From contig CM030366.1 in assembly GCA_017893485.1 (NCBI GenBank), forward strand, positions 47,304,283 through 47,368,282: a stretch of 64,000 bases of DNA, read 5' to 3'. The DNA comes from Hemerocallis citrina (taxonomy: Eukaryota; Streptophyta; Magnoliopsida; Asparagales; Asphodelaceae). Of the stretch, positions 1 to 8,373 are shown in pieces (within the stretch, counting starts at the first letter, position 1; every line of letters starts with the position of its first letter). Below the pieces are notes generated by a model. It was not told where the DNA came from. It saw nothing but the letters and a program-made list of their open reading frames with translations, and searched no databases. The translations under genes were made by a program, and so were the position numbers.

Positions 1-294
1 GACGAAGTTTACGAAAGGGCGACCATCAGAAGAAATGTCTACCATCAGCGGTTAGAATGATTTTACAATCAGAAGGTCCGGCTCTACAACATCAAAGAAG
101 GCGATCTTGTGCTCTGGCGACTCGAGATATCCGAACCGAGAAAAAAGGGAAAACTTGTGCCCAACTGGGAGGGCCCGTACAAGGTCTCTAAAGTGGTCTA
201 TCCAGGTACATACCAACTTGAAGACTTGGGGGGCAGGATAGTCAAGAGGACCTAGAACGCATAACACATGATGAAATTCTATGAAGGATCCTAG
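1..294 (+). pseudogene. Ty3/gypsy (Tat-lineage type) integrase C-terminus, decayed
   Basis: Frame 1 reads through the window edge and resembles the C-terminal tail of Tat/Retand-type polyproteins: a basic 'FYNQKVRLYNIKEGDLVLW' stretch, then 'GKLVPNWEGPYKV' and 'PGTYQLEDLGG'. This tail binds DNA after the integrase core; the core lies upstream of the window. The frame is broken by TGA at 58-60, TAG at 253-255 and TAA at 262-264; the TAG sits where relatives carry the Trp of a 'WN' pair. Family assignment rests on recognised motifs, not a search. No PPT or LTR boundary could be placed with confidence downstream. Confidence 0.75.
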
Positions 295-404
295 AGGTCA
301 ACACTTGTAACGAGGTGCCAAAAAGCCTATGCATGTACTTTGCCCTTCGGCATCCAATGAATATAAATCTAATTTTCATTCCAAATTCAACTTTTTGGTT
401 CACT

Positions 405-935
405 TGCATTGGGCCCTGAGGCCCCGCCTCAATGCCAAAATTTTCAGACCCAATCCCTTCAGGATGGCATCCGACGCCGAAGGCTTCAACGCCAAAACCC
501 CCGTAGGATATCCCCTTCAGGACGGTATCTGATGCCGAAGGCTTTAGCGCCCAAATCCTCGAAGGATATCTCCTTCGGCATGCCCTTCCAAATGGTATTC
601 CACGATGAAGGCTTCAACGCCAAAAAATCATAGAGGATCTCCTTCGAGCTGGCATCCGATGCCGAAGGCTTCAATGCCAAAATTCCCATAGGATACCCCT
701 CTCGGGGTGGCATCCAATACCAAAGGCTTCAACGCCAAAGTCCTCAAAGGATATCTCCTTCGGCATGGCATTCGACGTCGAAGATTTCAATGTCAAAAAT
801 ATTTAATACTACCTCCTCGGACCCACCCCTCGGGATGGTGTCCGACATCAAAGAACTTCATCGCAAAAATCATTGATGTCCCCTCGGACCCATCCCCCCA
901 GAATGGCATCCGAAGCTGAGAGTTAAGATCCAAAT
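405..935. repeat. Degenerate ~58-69-bp tandem repeat array
   Basis: About eight imperfect units begin near 465, 523, 593, 651, 709, 767, 836 and 905, each built around 'ggcatccgatgccgaagg' followed by 'cttcaacgccaaaa', with a partial unit near 420. The spacer between units carries 'ggatatctccttcgg'-like sequence. The array directly follows the integrase tail, the position where Tat/Ogre-type elements often carry tandem repeats between pol and the 3' LTR. Short ORFs across it are by-products of the repeat. Confidence 0.85.
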
Positions 936-2062
936 ATTTCTGTTCAGACCCAATAGTTTGGGAAAGAATAGAATGAATGAGAAATATATTTTGAACCACT
1001 TATGAAAACAATGGAGAAATCAATCTAAATATTTACGCGTCCAAAAAACAATGTGCAAACGACACTCATGCAAACAAAAAAGTAGGAGCAAAAAAACTTT
1101 TTATAAAAAGGGAAATGATTACAAAGCCGGTGGTGACCAGTCTGCAATTGGCAAGTACAACAAGACAAGTGAGCTACTACCTAAACCCTATTATGGTTGT
1201 CTTGCACTACAGCACCAATTGTCGCTACTCGTCAGACGCCACATGGTCATCTCGCACTTCAGCATCAGCCCGGGACCACCTGGCACCTCGGATCATCACC
1301 ATCTCCAACGCCTCGAGAGTAGAAGAGGCATCACAGAGACGAAAAGTGATGATGATGAAGGGTACTCGAATGGCCGAGTAGGGAAATGATCCCTACAAGG
1401 GATTAACTTTTCATGCAAAAGAGGCATTATGCATGTACCCCTTCCCCGACAGCAATCCTTCATCTGGAGAGAGTTGTCTAATGGTGGGAACTCTCTGGTC
1501 TCAGCCCCGACTAGGGACATCAGATCCAGGAATCTGGGATACCCTTGCAGACCCGAAGAAGGAGTACCCTGATCCTCTCCAAGCCTCAGTGTAGCAGTAG
1601 CATCTGCACGAGGGGTTCTAGCCAGAAGGCCCCACCAAGTACTTAAGGAAAAGAATCAAACAACATTGTCTCCCCTCGGGACCCAGTGGGTAGAACTTCA
1701 GTTCTTGAAATCTTGGACAAGAACAGGTTCCCTGATTGAATACCGATTCCCGGTGGGACTGAGCCCAGTCGCTCTAGACACTTCCCCACCATCCTCGACC
1801 TTCAGACGGTTTTTTTGGCTGCTACATGTAGGCCCCAGTGAGTACTGAGAAATCGCAAGACGAAGATGGAGTTAGAGAAACTTGTGAGTCAACCAACCAG
1901 TGACAACGGATTTTACAGACACCACGGAGAACTCTCCGACTTCCCGATTTTATTGCAGGCAACGCTACAACTCCCTAGGCACCTCGAATGCCTCAACAGG
2001 AGACGTAAGCAAACAAAATGAAAAGAAGTAGCCATGAATTCTTCTCTCAATCTCCCCGACCA
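936..2062. other. Unassigned sequence, probably 3' part of the Tat-type element
   Basis: No ORF here has a recognisable protein signature. Position, the moderately GC-rich composition and the abrupt end at the TSD of the next insertion suggest the 3' untranslated region and LTR of the element whose pol ends at 294, but I could not define LTR ends. The stretch stops at GACCA (2058-2062), the left TSD copy of the solo LTR that follows. Confidence 0.4.
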
Positions 2063-2746
2063 TGTAACGCCCTGAATACCAAAATACGGTAATTCGTAGC
2101 TCAACAAGATCTTTACACTTCACTTTGTACAATTTTATAAGGAATTTAAAACTTTTATTACAACAAGGTCTTTTATATCAACACACAGCGGAAAGTAAAT
2201 AAAATACAACAAAGATAAATGTACAACTGTAATAACTTTAGCATTTAAATAATCATCGACATCAAATTCATCTTTATATCTTCTTGTAAATTCCAAGTCC
2301 TGCATATAAAACTGTGGGCACGTCCGTTGCTTACAACCGACGAAATATTATACACGGCCATCCTCGTTATGCCGAAAATATAACGATTCTTTAATACTTT
2401 AACAACTACAAACTTGAATGTAAATAAAGTATTAAAAGTGACTACCCTAAACATGTAAGTGTATGCGATGCCTTAATGCCTAATCCAGATGTTTTACGCT
2501 AAAATGACACTAATGCATACTTGTTCAGATTCTATGCATCCCAACTACATAAGTCCGAGGGCAAGCACCTACGTAATTCCCAATAAAGGGTTTGATCCCT
2601 CGCCATGATAACTACCCGGTAATAAAGCAAAGTTTAGACATTCCACGAGTACAGATCCCAGTTCCGGAATCCACTGCCCGACTATACAGAATTCTCGTCG
2701 TGCGAACAACCCGTTAGTGTCCCTCTAGCCCCGGTATACGTATATA

Positions 2747-2905
2747 CACTACAAGAAATTTGCCATATATCAACGGACACCTATAGTGACGGATCACTAA
2801 AACCGTAGGTACAGACATTGTATACCTACAGACGTATAGTAAACTGTGGGTATAGGTATCCTATAGCTTTAGAGTTTTTAATCCGTAACTATAAGTTTTA
2901 CTAAC
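2747..2905. repeat. CACTA left terminal inverted repeat and subterminal motifs
   Basis: The TIR starts at 2747 and is followed by clustered motifs such as 'acctatagtgacgg', 'aaaccgtaggta' and 'ctgtgggtataggta'. They recur inverted and direct at the other end of the element. In En/Spm elements such subterminal motifs bind the transposon-encoded accessory protein. Confidence 0.85.
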
Positions 2906-3574
2906 GGGATAAAACACTGTGGGTATATTCTATAATTTATTTCCCCCAACTTTTTCATTTTCCCCCCAAATCCCAAATACCCTCAATTTATACATTATCT
3001 CTCATGCTCACACCCATCTCTCTCTATCTCTCTCCTCTCAATCTTTCACACCCAGATCCCTCTCTCCCCAAACCCAATCTCTAAATCCTCCTCCTCCCAA
3101 GTCACGTCCCTCTCTTCCCGCTGCCGTCCCCCTCTTCGATTTCGCTCTTCGATTTCACACCAACCAAGAAGATCCTTCGTCGTCTTCGTCGTCGCTCTTG
3201 CACACACCGTCGTCATCGCCGTCCTCCGCCATCATCGATCGCCGCCCTGATGGTAGTCCTTCTTCTTAGATCTAGGGTTTCCTGATGGTACGGATCAAGA
3301 AGATGGCCACACCGATCAAGAAGATGGCGCTTTAAAAGTCATTCATCGATCGCCGCACCGATCAAGAAGATTGCCGCCCTGATGGTATGGATCATCTTAG
3401 ATCTAGGGTTTCCTTTCTCCATTTCCACCTCTTTGTTCTTCTTCTTCCTCGATTTGGTTACGCGAATTACACATAGGTACAATCTTTCTCTCCCTAGGTT
3501 TCGATTTCCCTTTTTTCCTAGGAATTTTAGGGGGTTTAAATGGTTTTTTGGGTGCGATTTCAGAAAATTTGGAG
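2906..3574 (+). other. Captured C/T-rich leader-like sequence (5' UTR and intron of a UBC gene)
   Basis: The stretch is strongly pyrimidine-rich ('ctctctctatctctctcctc' region) with 'tctagggtttcc' twice (around 3270 and 3397), typical of plant 5' leaders, and ends at the ATG of the UBC-like exon. A short internal duplication involves 'gatcaagaagatggc' and 'gccctgatggta' (about 3247-3386). An ORF over 2919-3269 is only low-complexity Ser/Pro-rich sequence and is not taken as a gene. Leader plus possible promoter were probably captured together with the exon; this is inference. Confidence 0.5.
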
Positions 3575-3625
3575 ATGGCTTCGAAGTGGATCTTGAAGGA
3601 GTTGAAGGATTTGCAAGAACATTGT
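3575..3625 (+). pseudogene. Ubiquitin-conjugating enzyme E2, N-terminal exon fragment
   Basis: From ATG 3575 the frame reads MASKWILKELKDLQ, nearly the N-terminus of the plant UBC8/UBCD1-type E2 family, which starts MASKRILKELKDLQ. E2 enzymes pass ubiquitin from E1 to substrates with E3 ligases; only the first helix is present here, without the catalytic cysteine. After about codon 15 the similarity stops and a 15-bp piece of the exon (aaggagttgaaggat) is repeated at 3626-3640. A possible remnant of the next exon lies at 3711-3762 (GAGGACA...GCAACG...GGACCTCC), resembling the E2 'AEDMFHWQATIMGPP' region at DNA level with indels; that part is weak. Confidence 0.75.
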
Positions 3626-3762
3626 AAGGAGTTGAAGGATCTACAAACCTTTCAGTGTTATGCCAATTGCATATATACTGCTAACTTGTTCCATTTTTTC
3701 TTGTAAGTAGAGGACACTATAATGCATATGCAACGAAAGGACCTCCACTTCTCTGTTGATCC

Positions 3763-4620
3763 CCGACTTCGCAAAGTTTGTGATTTGAAGGTAAAAGAAT
3801 AATTCCATGTTATTATTTCATTAATTATCATTTTAACATTTTCAAGCCATTGTGGTTTTAAAGGATTCTTTTATTGGTTATTATACGCAAGTTGCCACAT
3901 TGGTGCTACTTTCATATGTATTTTTCAAGTACACTAAGTGAATGTCGTACTGTTCTTTTTCACCTCTATTTCATGGCTTCTTTCATTTCTTGTTATAATA
4001 TTGTTGAGAACCTAAAGAAATGTAGCTTTATTAGGTATTCTTTTTTGTGTAAGCTTGGTAATCTAATCATATTGATGCATATTTTTTGTTCACCAAATGA
4101 ATGGCACTGTGTTCTTCCTGATCTTTGTTTCAAGTGCTCTTGTTCATACTAATGTGCCTCTAATGCCATAATGTCATGACATGAAACTCCTAATTCGAAA
4201 ATGGTTAGTGGATGCTTCCAAAACATTTTTGTTTTTTTACTTTAATTAAAGCCTTGTTTTATTTCACAATCGAGGTTAGATAGTGTTTACCATGATTAAT
4301 GCTAATTTGTATTTTGTAATAATAATGGTAACATTATAAGGAGTTCTTCATTGTTTGATTTTATTGGTTAGCTTCCTAGTTTCTGTGGTGCCTTTATATA
4401 GTAAGACTCTCTTTTACTGTTATCTTTGATGTACATCGAAATGCTATCTGTGTGCTGAATTACCTTTTTGTATATGCATACCTACATACATGGCTTTCTA
4501 GTAGTCCATCTCATAAACCTTTTTTAAGGAAAACAGAAACAATCTGGTATTTTATTTTTAATTTTTTGAATATTGTTAAATTCTCATAAAACATGACAAA
4601 TTCATCTTGTTAGCGTACAG
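3763..4620. other. AT-rich CACTA interior, intron-like
   Basis: No coding similarity is visible. The composition is T-rich like a plant intron, and it ends with a 3' splice-site-like '...cgtacag' before the next captured exon at 4621. The ORF at 3874-4152 has no recognisable domain. Confidence 0.5.
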
Positions 4621-4743
4621 GCCTTTTACTTGAAAAATCCTGACGATAAGTGTAAGGGTCCTAAGTCGATATCTATACCAGGAGAACTTAAAGGTGTTCA
4701 TGCGGCTTGGAAGATGTTCGGCTCAAAATCAATTGATCCAAAT
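4621..4743 (+). pseudogene. Gamma-glutamyltranspeptidase (GGT) exon, first captured piece
   Basis: A 123-bp, 41-codon open exon is bounded by 'gtacag' and 'gtaagt' splice sites. It contains SISIPGELKGVHAAWKMFG, matching the GGT signature (VPGE-I/L-x-G-L-x-A-W-x-x-[YF]G). GGTs cleave the gamma-glutamyl bond of glutathione and its conjugates in the apoplast or vacuole. The rest of the N-terminal part and the catalytic Thr region are absent. The next exon in the element is from a helicase gene, and GGT sequence resumes only at 6493. Confidence 0.72.
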
Positions 4744-5156
4744 GTAAGTAAGATACATATAGGTTAATTTCTAGTGGAGGTACGTTGAGGAAATGCATTC
4801 CGTATGTAGAGGTTGGATACTTGTACCTCTCGTTTTCTTCCCATTGCTGAAAGTGGCAACCATGGCTGCAAATATATATAAATAAGTAAAAATATGGCAA
4901 AAGACAACAACAACTTGTGAGTGAGAAATAATAGGAAAGTAGGAATACAAGTGTTTTGGGAATTGCTTCACTTGCTTTTTAGTTTCCCTGTCTTGTTAAA
5001 TTCTGCATAAACCATCATTGTCAAATTCGGTTGTTGAACAGTGTTGCTAAAATAAACTGAACTTTTAATTCCTATTGCATCTATCCTTGAACTTTGTTTA
5101 TCAGGTATTCTTTATCGTGTATTCTAAGATACATGATATTTAAAATGTCAATGCAG
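4744..5156. other. Intron-like spacer between GGT and helicase exons
   Basis: AT-rich with no coding similarity on either strand. It starts with a donor-like GTAAGT and ends with 'caatgcag', so it would splice as an intron joining unrelated exons. The boundary between GGT-derived and helicase-derived intron sequence cannot be placed by eye. Confidence 0.55.
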
Positions 5157-5390
5157 GATGTAACGGCTACTAAAGGAAATGAATTTGAAGATTATTTTCT
5201 TAAGAGGAATTGCTTATGGGGATATATGAGAAGGGATTTGAAAGACCTTCACCAATTCAGGAAGAAAGTATTCCAATTGCACTAACTGGTAGTGACATTC
5301 TTGCTAGAGCTAAAAATGGTACAGGGAAGACAACTGCATTTTGCATCCCTGCACTGGAAAAAATTGATCAAGACAGAAATGTCATTCAAG
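5157..5390 (+). pseudogene. DDX6/DHH1-type DEAD-box RNA helicase, exon with motifs Q and I
   Basis: The exon encodes the start of the RecA1 domain of the plant RH6/RH8/RH12 (DHH1) family: '[11 protein letters not shown]', the Q-motif region '[19 protein letters not shown]', and Walker A '[10 protein letters not shown]' followed by '[11 protein letters not shown]'. These helicases act in mRNA decapping and P-bodies. A single G appears lost near 5204-5208 (aagagg-aattg), so the part before it (ending FLKR) and the part after it ([13 protein letters not shown]) are in different frames. Splice sites look intact (gcag before, gtattt after). It is otherwise well conserved, so capture may be fairly recent. 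Confidence 0.93.
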
Positions 5391-5662
5391 GTATTTCTGC
5401 TAGTACTCCAATAATTTTAATTTCGATTCGGAAGATGATTTCATTTATCATAAATTTCTTTATGGGGTCACCCCACCATTGGTTGTCATCAAGCTGTTTT
5501 GACTAAACAATCATGTTCTCTTATGCATCTACAAGTTTCCAAAATCAATTCATACTTGAAAGTCTTATTTAATTTTGAAGTCGTGTATGAAACCATTTCA
5601 AAATCACATTTTATGTTAAAGCTGTGTATATAATTCACATAGTGATTATATGTGACTTGCAG
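5391..5662. other. Helicase intron retained in the CACTA
   Basis: AT-rich sequence with a GT start and 'gacttgcag' end between two exons that are consecutive in the helicase protein. The retained intron shows capture was from DNA, not from mRNA. Confidence 0.7.
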
Positions 5663-5901
5663 TTGTTATATTGGTTCCAACACGAGAGTTAGCTCTTCAG
5701 ACATCTCAAGTATGTAAGGAGTTGGGTAAACATTTGAATGTTCAGGTTATGGTCACAACTGGAGGTACCAGTTTGAAAGATGACATCATGCGCTTGTACC
5801 AATCTGTCCATTTACTTGTTGGAACACCTGGTCGCATACTTGATCTTACGAGAAAAGGTGTTTGTGTCCTGAAGGATTGCTCAATGCTCATAATGGACGA
5901 G
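5663..5901 (+). pseudogene. DDX6/DHH1-type DEAD-box RNA helicase, exon with motifs Ia to DE
   Basis: In phase with the preceding exon (CAA G|TT), this exon continues the RecA1 domain: motif Ia '[10 protein letters not shown]', the GG motif '[11 protein letters not shown]', Ib '[10 protein letters not shown]', and motif II cut after 'MDE' of DEAD at the donor site GAG|GTATTT. The exon is open throughout. The remaining DEAD residues, SAT motif and RecA2 domain do not follow, so no active helicase could be made. It is collinear with the authentic gene, a genomic two-exon capture. Confidence 0.94.
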
Positions 5902-6492
5902 GTATTTATCCCCTCATGTCATTTCCATTGAAATATACTCATTGGATAGCAAAATTAGTTTAGTTGTTTTCTCATAAATTTGAATACTGATTTACTGTTT
6001 ATGATGGCTTGGTTTAAAAACTAGATATTAATTGCATTTTTAATGGTTGTTGTATAGTAGACATGCCTAGTAAATCTTCATGACAGTCTTTCTCTAGTCA
6101 AATTTTCTTGATTCTAGTCGTTCTTTGTTGATGTATCCTTTCGTTCCCTGAAGTTAAAGTTGCTAATCTTTTATTTTCCCATGATAACTCTCATTACGAT
6201 TCAAAGTCTTGATATATGGTAATGTGATTCGGTTTTTATCTGTGACATTTTGGTTTGAATTCATTATTGGAAGTTATATTGTCTTTAATAATTTACTAGA
6301 GCTATTATATGTATGGTCAGCTTTTTTGCGAAATAACTATTTTTTTGGTTATATTCATGCTATATTTCAACTAATCCACAATGTCAGAATGTTATTTATT
6401 TGATGTTAATTGTATGCAACATTTATAAACCCAAAATGTACTCGAGAGAGAAAGAGTGAAGTCCACAGTGTATTAATGAGGAAAAATTGCAG
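5902..6492. other. Intron-like spacer between helicase and second GGT exon
   Basis: T-rich with no coding similarity; the ORF at 6209-6403 is hydrophobic-looking but low-complexity and has no domain. It ends with the acceptor 'aaaattgcag'. Confidence 0.5.
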
Positions 6493-6653
6493 ATGATATA
6501 GTCGGAGATATCAAGAAAGCTAGGGGTATAGTCAGTAAGAGTGACTTCATGAATTATGAAGTGGAACTGAGGAAACCAGTGGCTGCACATATCATGGACT
6601 CTGATTTTTTCACCATGCCTCCTCCAGCATCAGGTGGTGCAGGAATTTATCTG
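6493..6653 (+). pseudogene. Gamma-glutamyltranspeptidase exon, second captured piece
   Basis: Bounded by 'attgcag' and 'gtaact', this exon encodes 'DIKKARGIVSKSDFMNYEVE' then 'MPPPASGGAGIYL'. GGT proteins have an equivalent 'DI...GG.IT..DL..Y.V' stretch, followed by MPPPSSGG lying just before 'LNILA'. The piece lies downstream in GGT from the exon at 4621, and the helicase exons have been interposed. It splices in frame into the next exon, which starts with six more GGT codons. Confidence 0.8.
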
Positions 6654-6965
6654 GTAACTAACATTTTAATCATCATTTTTTTTTCATTTTTATTTTGTCT
6701 CTCTCTAATGATATCTTTTTCATAATAATTAATAGCTTTCGTTTAGCACCCTTTACTGAAACAAAATAGGATTTTTCTCTTGTTTACTCATGAAAAAGGA
6801 CATATAAGCAATTGCTTTATTGATCTTACAACTTTTGTACAGATGATTGATGATATCTCCATCATGCTCTTAACTTCACATAAATTTGTTTTGAAGTCGT
6901 GATGTTCTTTATCTATGGAATTACAAGCAGTTGACGTATATATAATTCCTCTTTTGGTGTATCAG
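6654..6965. other. Intron-like spacer
   Basis: AT-rich, starting GTAACT and ending 'tgtatcag'. No coding similarity seen. Confidence 0.5.
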
Positions 6966-7085
6966 ATGTTTAATATCCTCGCAACATCTGTGATGGCAGC
7001 CAGAGGTGCACTATGGAATGCTTCAATTTTTTGTGCTAAAGGAAAATTAGCTTGGGAGGATGTCAAAAGAGAGTACATTCGAAAG
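6966..7085 (+). pseudogene. Chimeric exon: GGT codons fused in frame to tRNA-dihydrouridine synthase
   Basis: The first six codons (MFNILA) continue the GGT exon. From about 6984 the reading frame switches without a break to 'SVMAARGALWNASIFCAKGK' and 'WEDVKREYIRK', the characteristic stretch of plant DUS2-like tRNA-dihydrouridine synthases, flavoenzymes that reduce U20 in the tRNA D-loop. The protein-family switch occurs inside a single open exon with a good acceptor and a GT donor (AAG|GTGCAC). The fused exon thus formed by a DNA-level join, not by splicing alone. Catalytic and FMN-binding parts of DUS are missing. Confidence 0.75.
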
Positions 7086-7249
7086 GTGCACCTAGATAAC
7101 AAATTTATCAGTTCATAGTTTTTTTTCTTTTATCTATACCAGTCATTATTAGTTGAGTGAAGAGTTTGCTCGTAAATTACTTATTCTGGATTTTTCAATT
7201 ATCTCTGTTAAACTGTCGATCAATTCACTTAAATTTTTTTGTTTCACAG

Positions 7250-7377
7250 TGAATCTTGTGGGACAATGATATCAAAAGCACCAAACATACTTTGAAAGAA
7301 ATGATAATGCACTACTCTTGCCTTGAACATGCTGAAGGAAAAGCTGTGAATAAATCTGAGACAAATGCAGATTTAGC
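7250..7377 (+). pseudogene. tRNA-dihydrouridine synthase (DUS2-like), following exon
   Basis: After acceptor 'tttcacag' the exon encodes 'ILWDNDIKSTKHTLKEMI', 'HYSCLEHAEGKAVNKSET' and 'ADLA', the region after the ALWNASIF stretch in plant DUS2-like proteins. Its second codon in phase with the previous exon is TGA (7250-7252, where relatives have Ser or Arg), so a spliced fusion would stop at the junction. The donor is AGC|GTAAGT. The intron 7086-7249 is retained, again showing genomic capture. Confidence 0.78.
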
Positions 7378-7536
7378 GTAAGTTTAAATGACTCAGCTTT
7401 TTAAAGAAAGATTGTCCCACCAGTATCTGAAACTTGTGCAATAGAATTATCCATAAAATTATTATTACACTGTTCTCTTTTTGACTATTTGTTGATGACC
7501 AAAGTTGGATCTTTTTGCTTTGTTTTGTTTGTGAAG

Positions 7537-7705
7537 GGTTCTCAACAAGCGAGAAATGATTGAACTCGCTCAAAATGCAGTCGAGTTTGTGTTTGCCGAC
7601 GATGAAGTGAAGAAGGTTGTAAAGGAGATTTGCAGGATGCTAAAAGAAGATTACTGCAAAGAGAATCAAGATCAATCAAGATCAATCAAGATCTGGTTGT
7701 CGTAA
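7537..7705 (+). pseudogene. Probable adenosine/AMP deaminase-like C-terminal exon
   Basis: After 'tgaag' the frame reads 'LNKREMIELAQNAVEFVFAD', then 'DEVKKVVKEICRMLKED', ending at TAA 7703-7705. The pattern L-x-x-N-A-V-E-x-x-F-A-x-x-x-x-K is that of the final helix of adenosine-deaminase-domain proteins. No zinc-binding or catalytic residues are in this fragment, so the assignment is tentative. Near its end a 10-bp unit, aatcaagatc, is repeated three times (about 7666-7695), lengthening the tail. Confidence 0.42.
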
Positions 7706-8084
7706 AATAAGAAAATTTTTAGTGTCGTATCTCAAGTGAGAAGTCAATTGAATGTTATCTTATAATGTCATTGAATATGTTGATCGTAGTTCAAAGTATT
7801 GATTCTCATGTCTGCACACATGAATTCAATTGTGTATTTGGTTGTTAACTATTTTGTAATTTGACATGCTTGTAATATTTCATTAATTTTTAATATGATT
7901 GAAGTTTAATTTTTTTTAATTTTGTTTTATAAACACATTTATCTATTTTATTGTGTATTTAGTTTATAATTGGATTAATATTATAAAAGAAAATATTAAA
8001 TTATCATTCGCGTAATTAATAAGAAAAAATTTTGTATAGAGCGATGGGTATATATTTAAATATTTGGATGCGAAAACTATCACT
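7706..8084. other. AT-rich 3' part of the CACTA element
   Basis: No coding similarity. Possible captured 3' UTR of the last exon, grading into the subterminal repeat zone. Confidence 0.45.
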
Positions 8085-8370
8085 AAAACCTATAGCAATG
8101 GAGTTTCAACCGTGGGTATAGGAAAGCAAGTGATGTCCTTAAAACCTATACCAACGGATACGAAACCGTGGGTATAACACCGAGGTTTTATCCAACAGGT
8201 AAAAAAACCGTCGCTATAGGCTATAGTGACGGCATTTTGCCGTGGGTATAGCTAATTAAAAACGACGAAAAAATATGTCCGTTGGTATAGGTTTTACGGG
8301 CTATACCTACGGTTTTTCGCCTTTTACCTACGGATTTTTGCTGTCACTATATGTCAAATTCCTTGTAGTG
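8085..8370. repeat. CACTA right subterminal repeats and terminal inverted repeat
   Basis: Multiple copies of 'aaacctatacca' and 'accgtgggtatag' occur in both orientations (for example around 8087, 8118, 8144, 8168, 8207, 8244, 8286, 8310), followed by the inverted terminal repeat ending CTTGTAGTG at 8370. The arrangement mirrors the left end. Confidence 0.88.
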
Positions 8371-8373
8371 ATA

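Larger units (their letters stand above)
2747..8370 (+). mobile_element. Non-autonomous CACTA transposon carrying host exon fragments
   Basis: The ends are CACTACAAGAAATTTG at 2747 and, on the other strand, CACTACAAGGAATTTG ending at 8370. The 3-bp TSD ATA (2744-2746 and 8371-8373) is exact. Both sub-termini hold many short direct and inverted copies of a 'CCGTGGGTATAGG' motif, as in En/Spm-type elements. At 5,624 bp I find no transposase (TNPD/TNPA-like) reading frame. The interior holds same-strand fragments of several unrelated plant genes with recognisable splice sites, the Pack-TIR or transduplicate organisation. An autonomous CACTA elsewhere would be needed for movement. Orientation is given by the captured exons. 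Confidence 0.93.

Noticed and set aside
936..2062. A second coding region of the Tat-type element
   Set aside because: No frame shows retroelement motifs; ORFs such as 1051-1389 overlap in three frames without domain signatures.
2919..3269. 116-codon ORF at the CACTA left end
   Set aside because: Low-complexity Ser/Pro sequence from a pyrimidine-rich leader; no domain and no initiation context of note.
5157..5901. An active DEAD-box helicase gene
   Set aside because: Only two exons of the RecA1 domain are present, with a frameshift, and motif II is cut at a splice site before unrelated GGT sequence.
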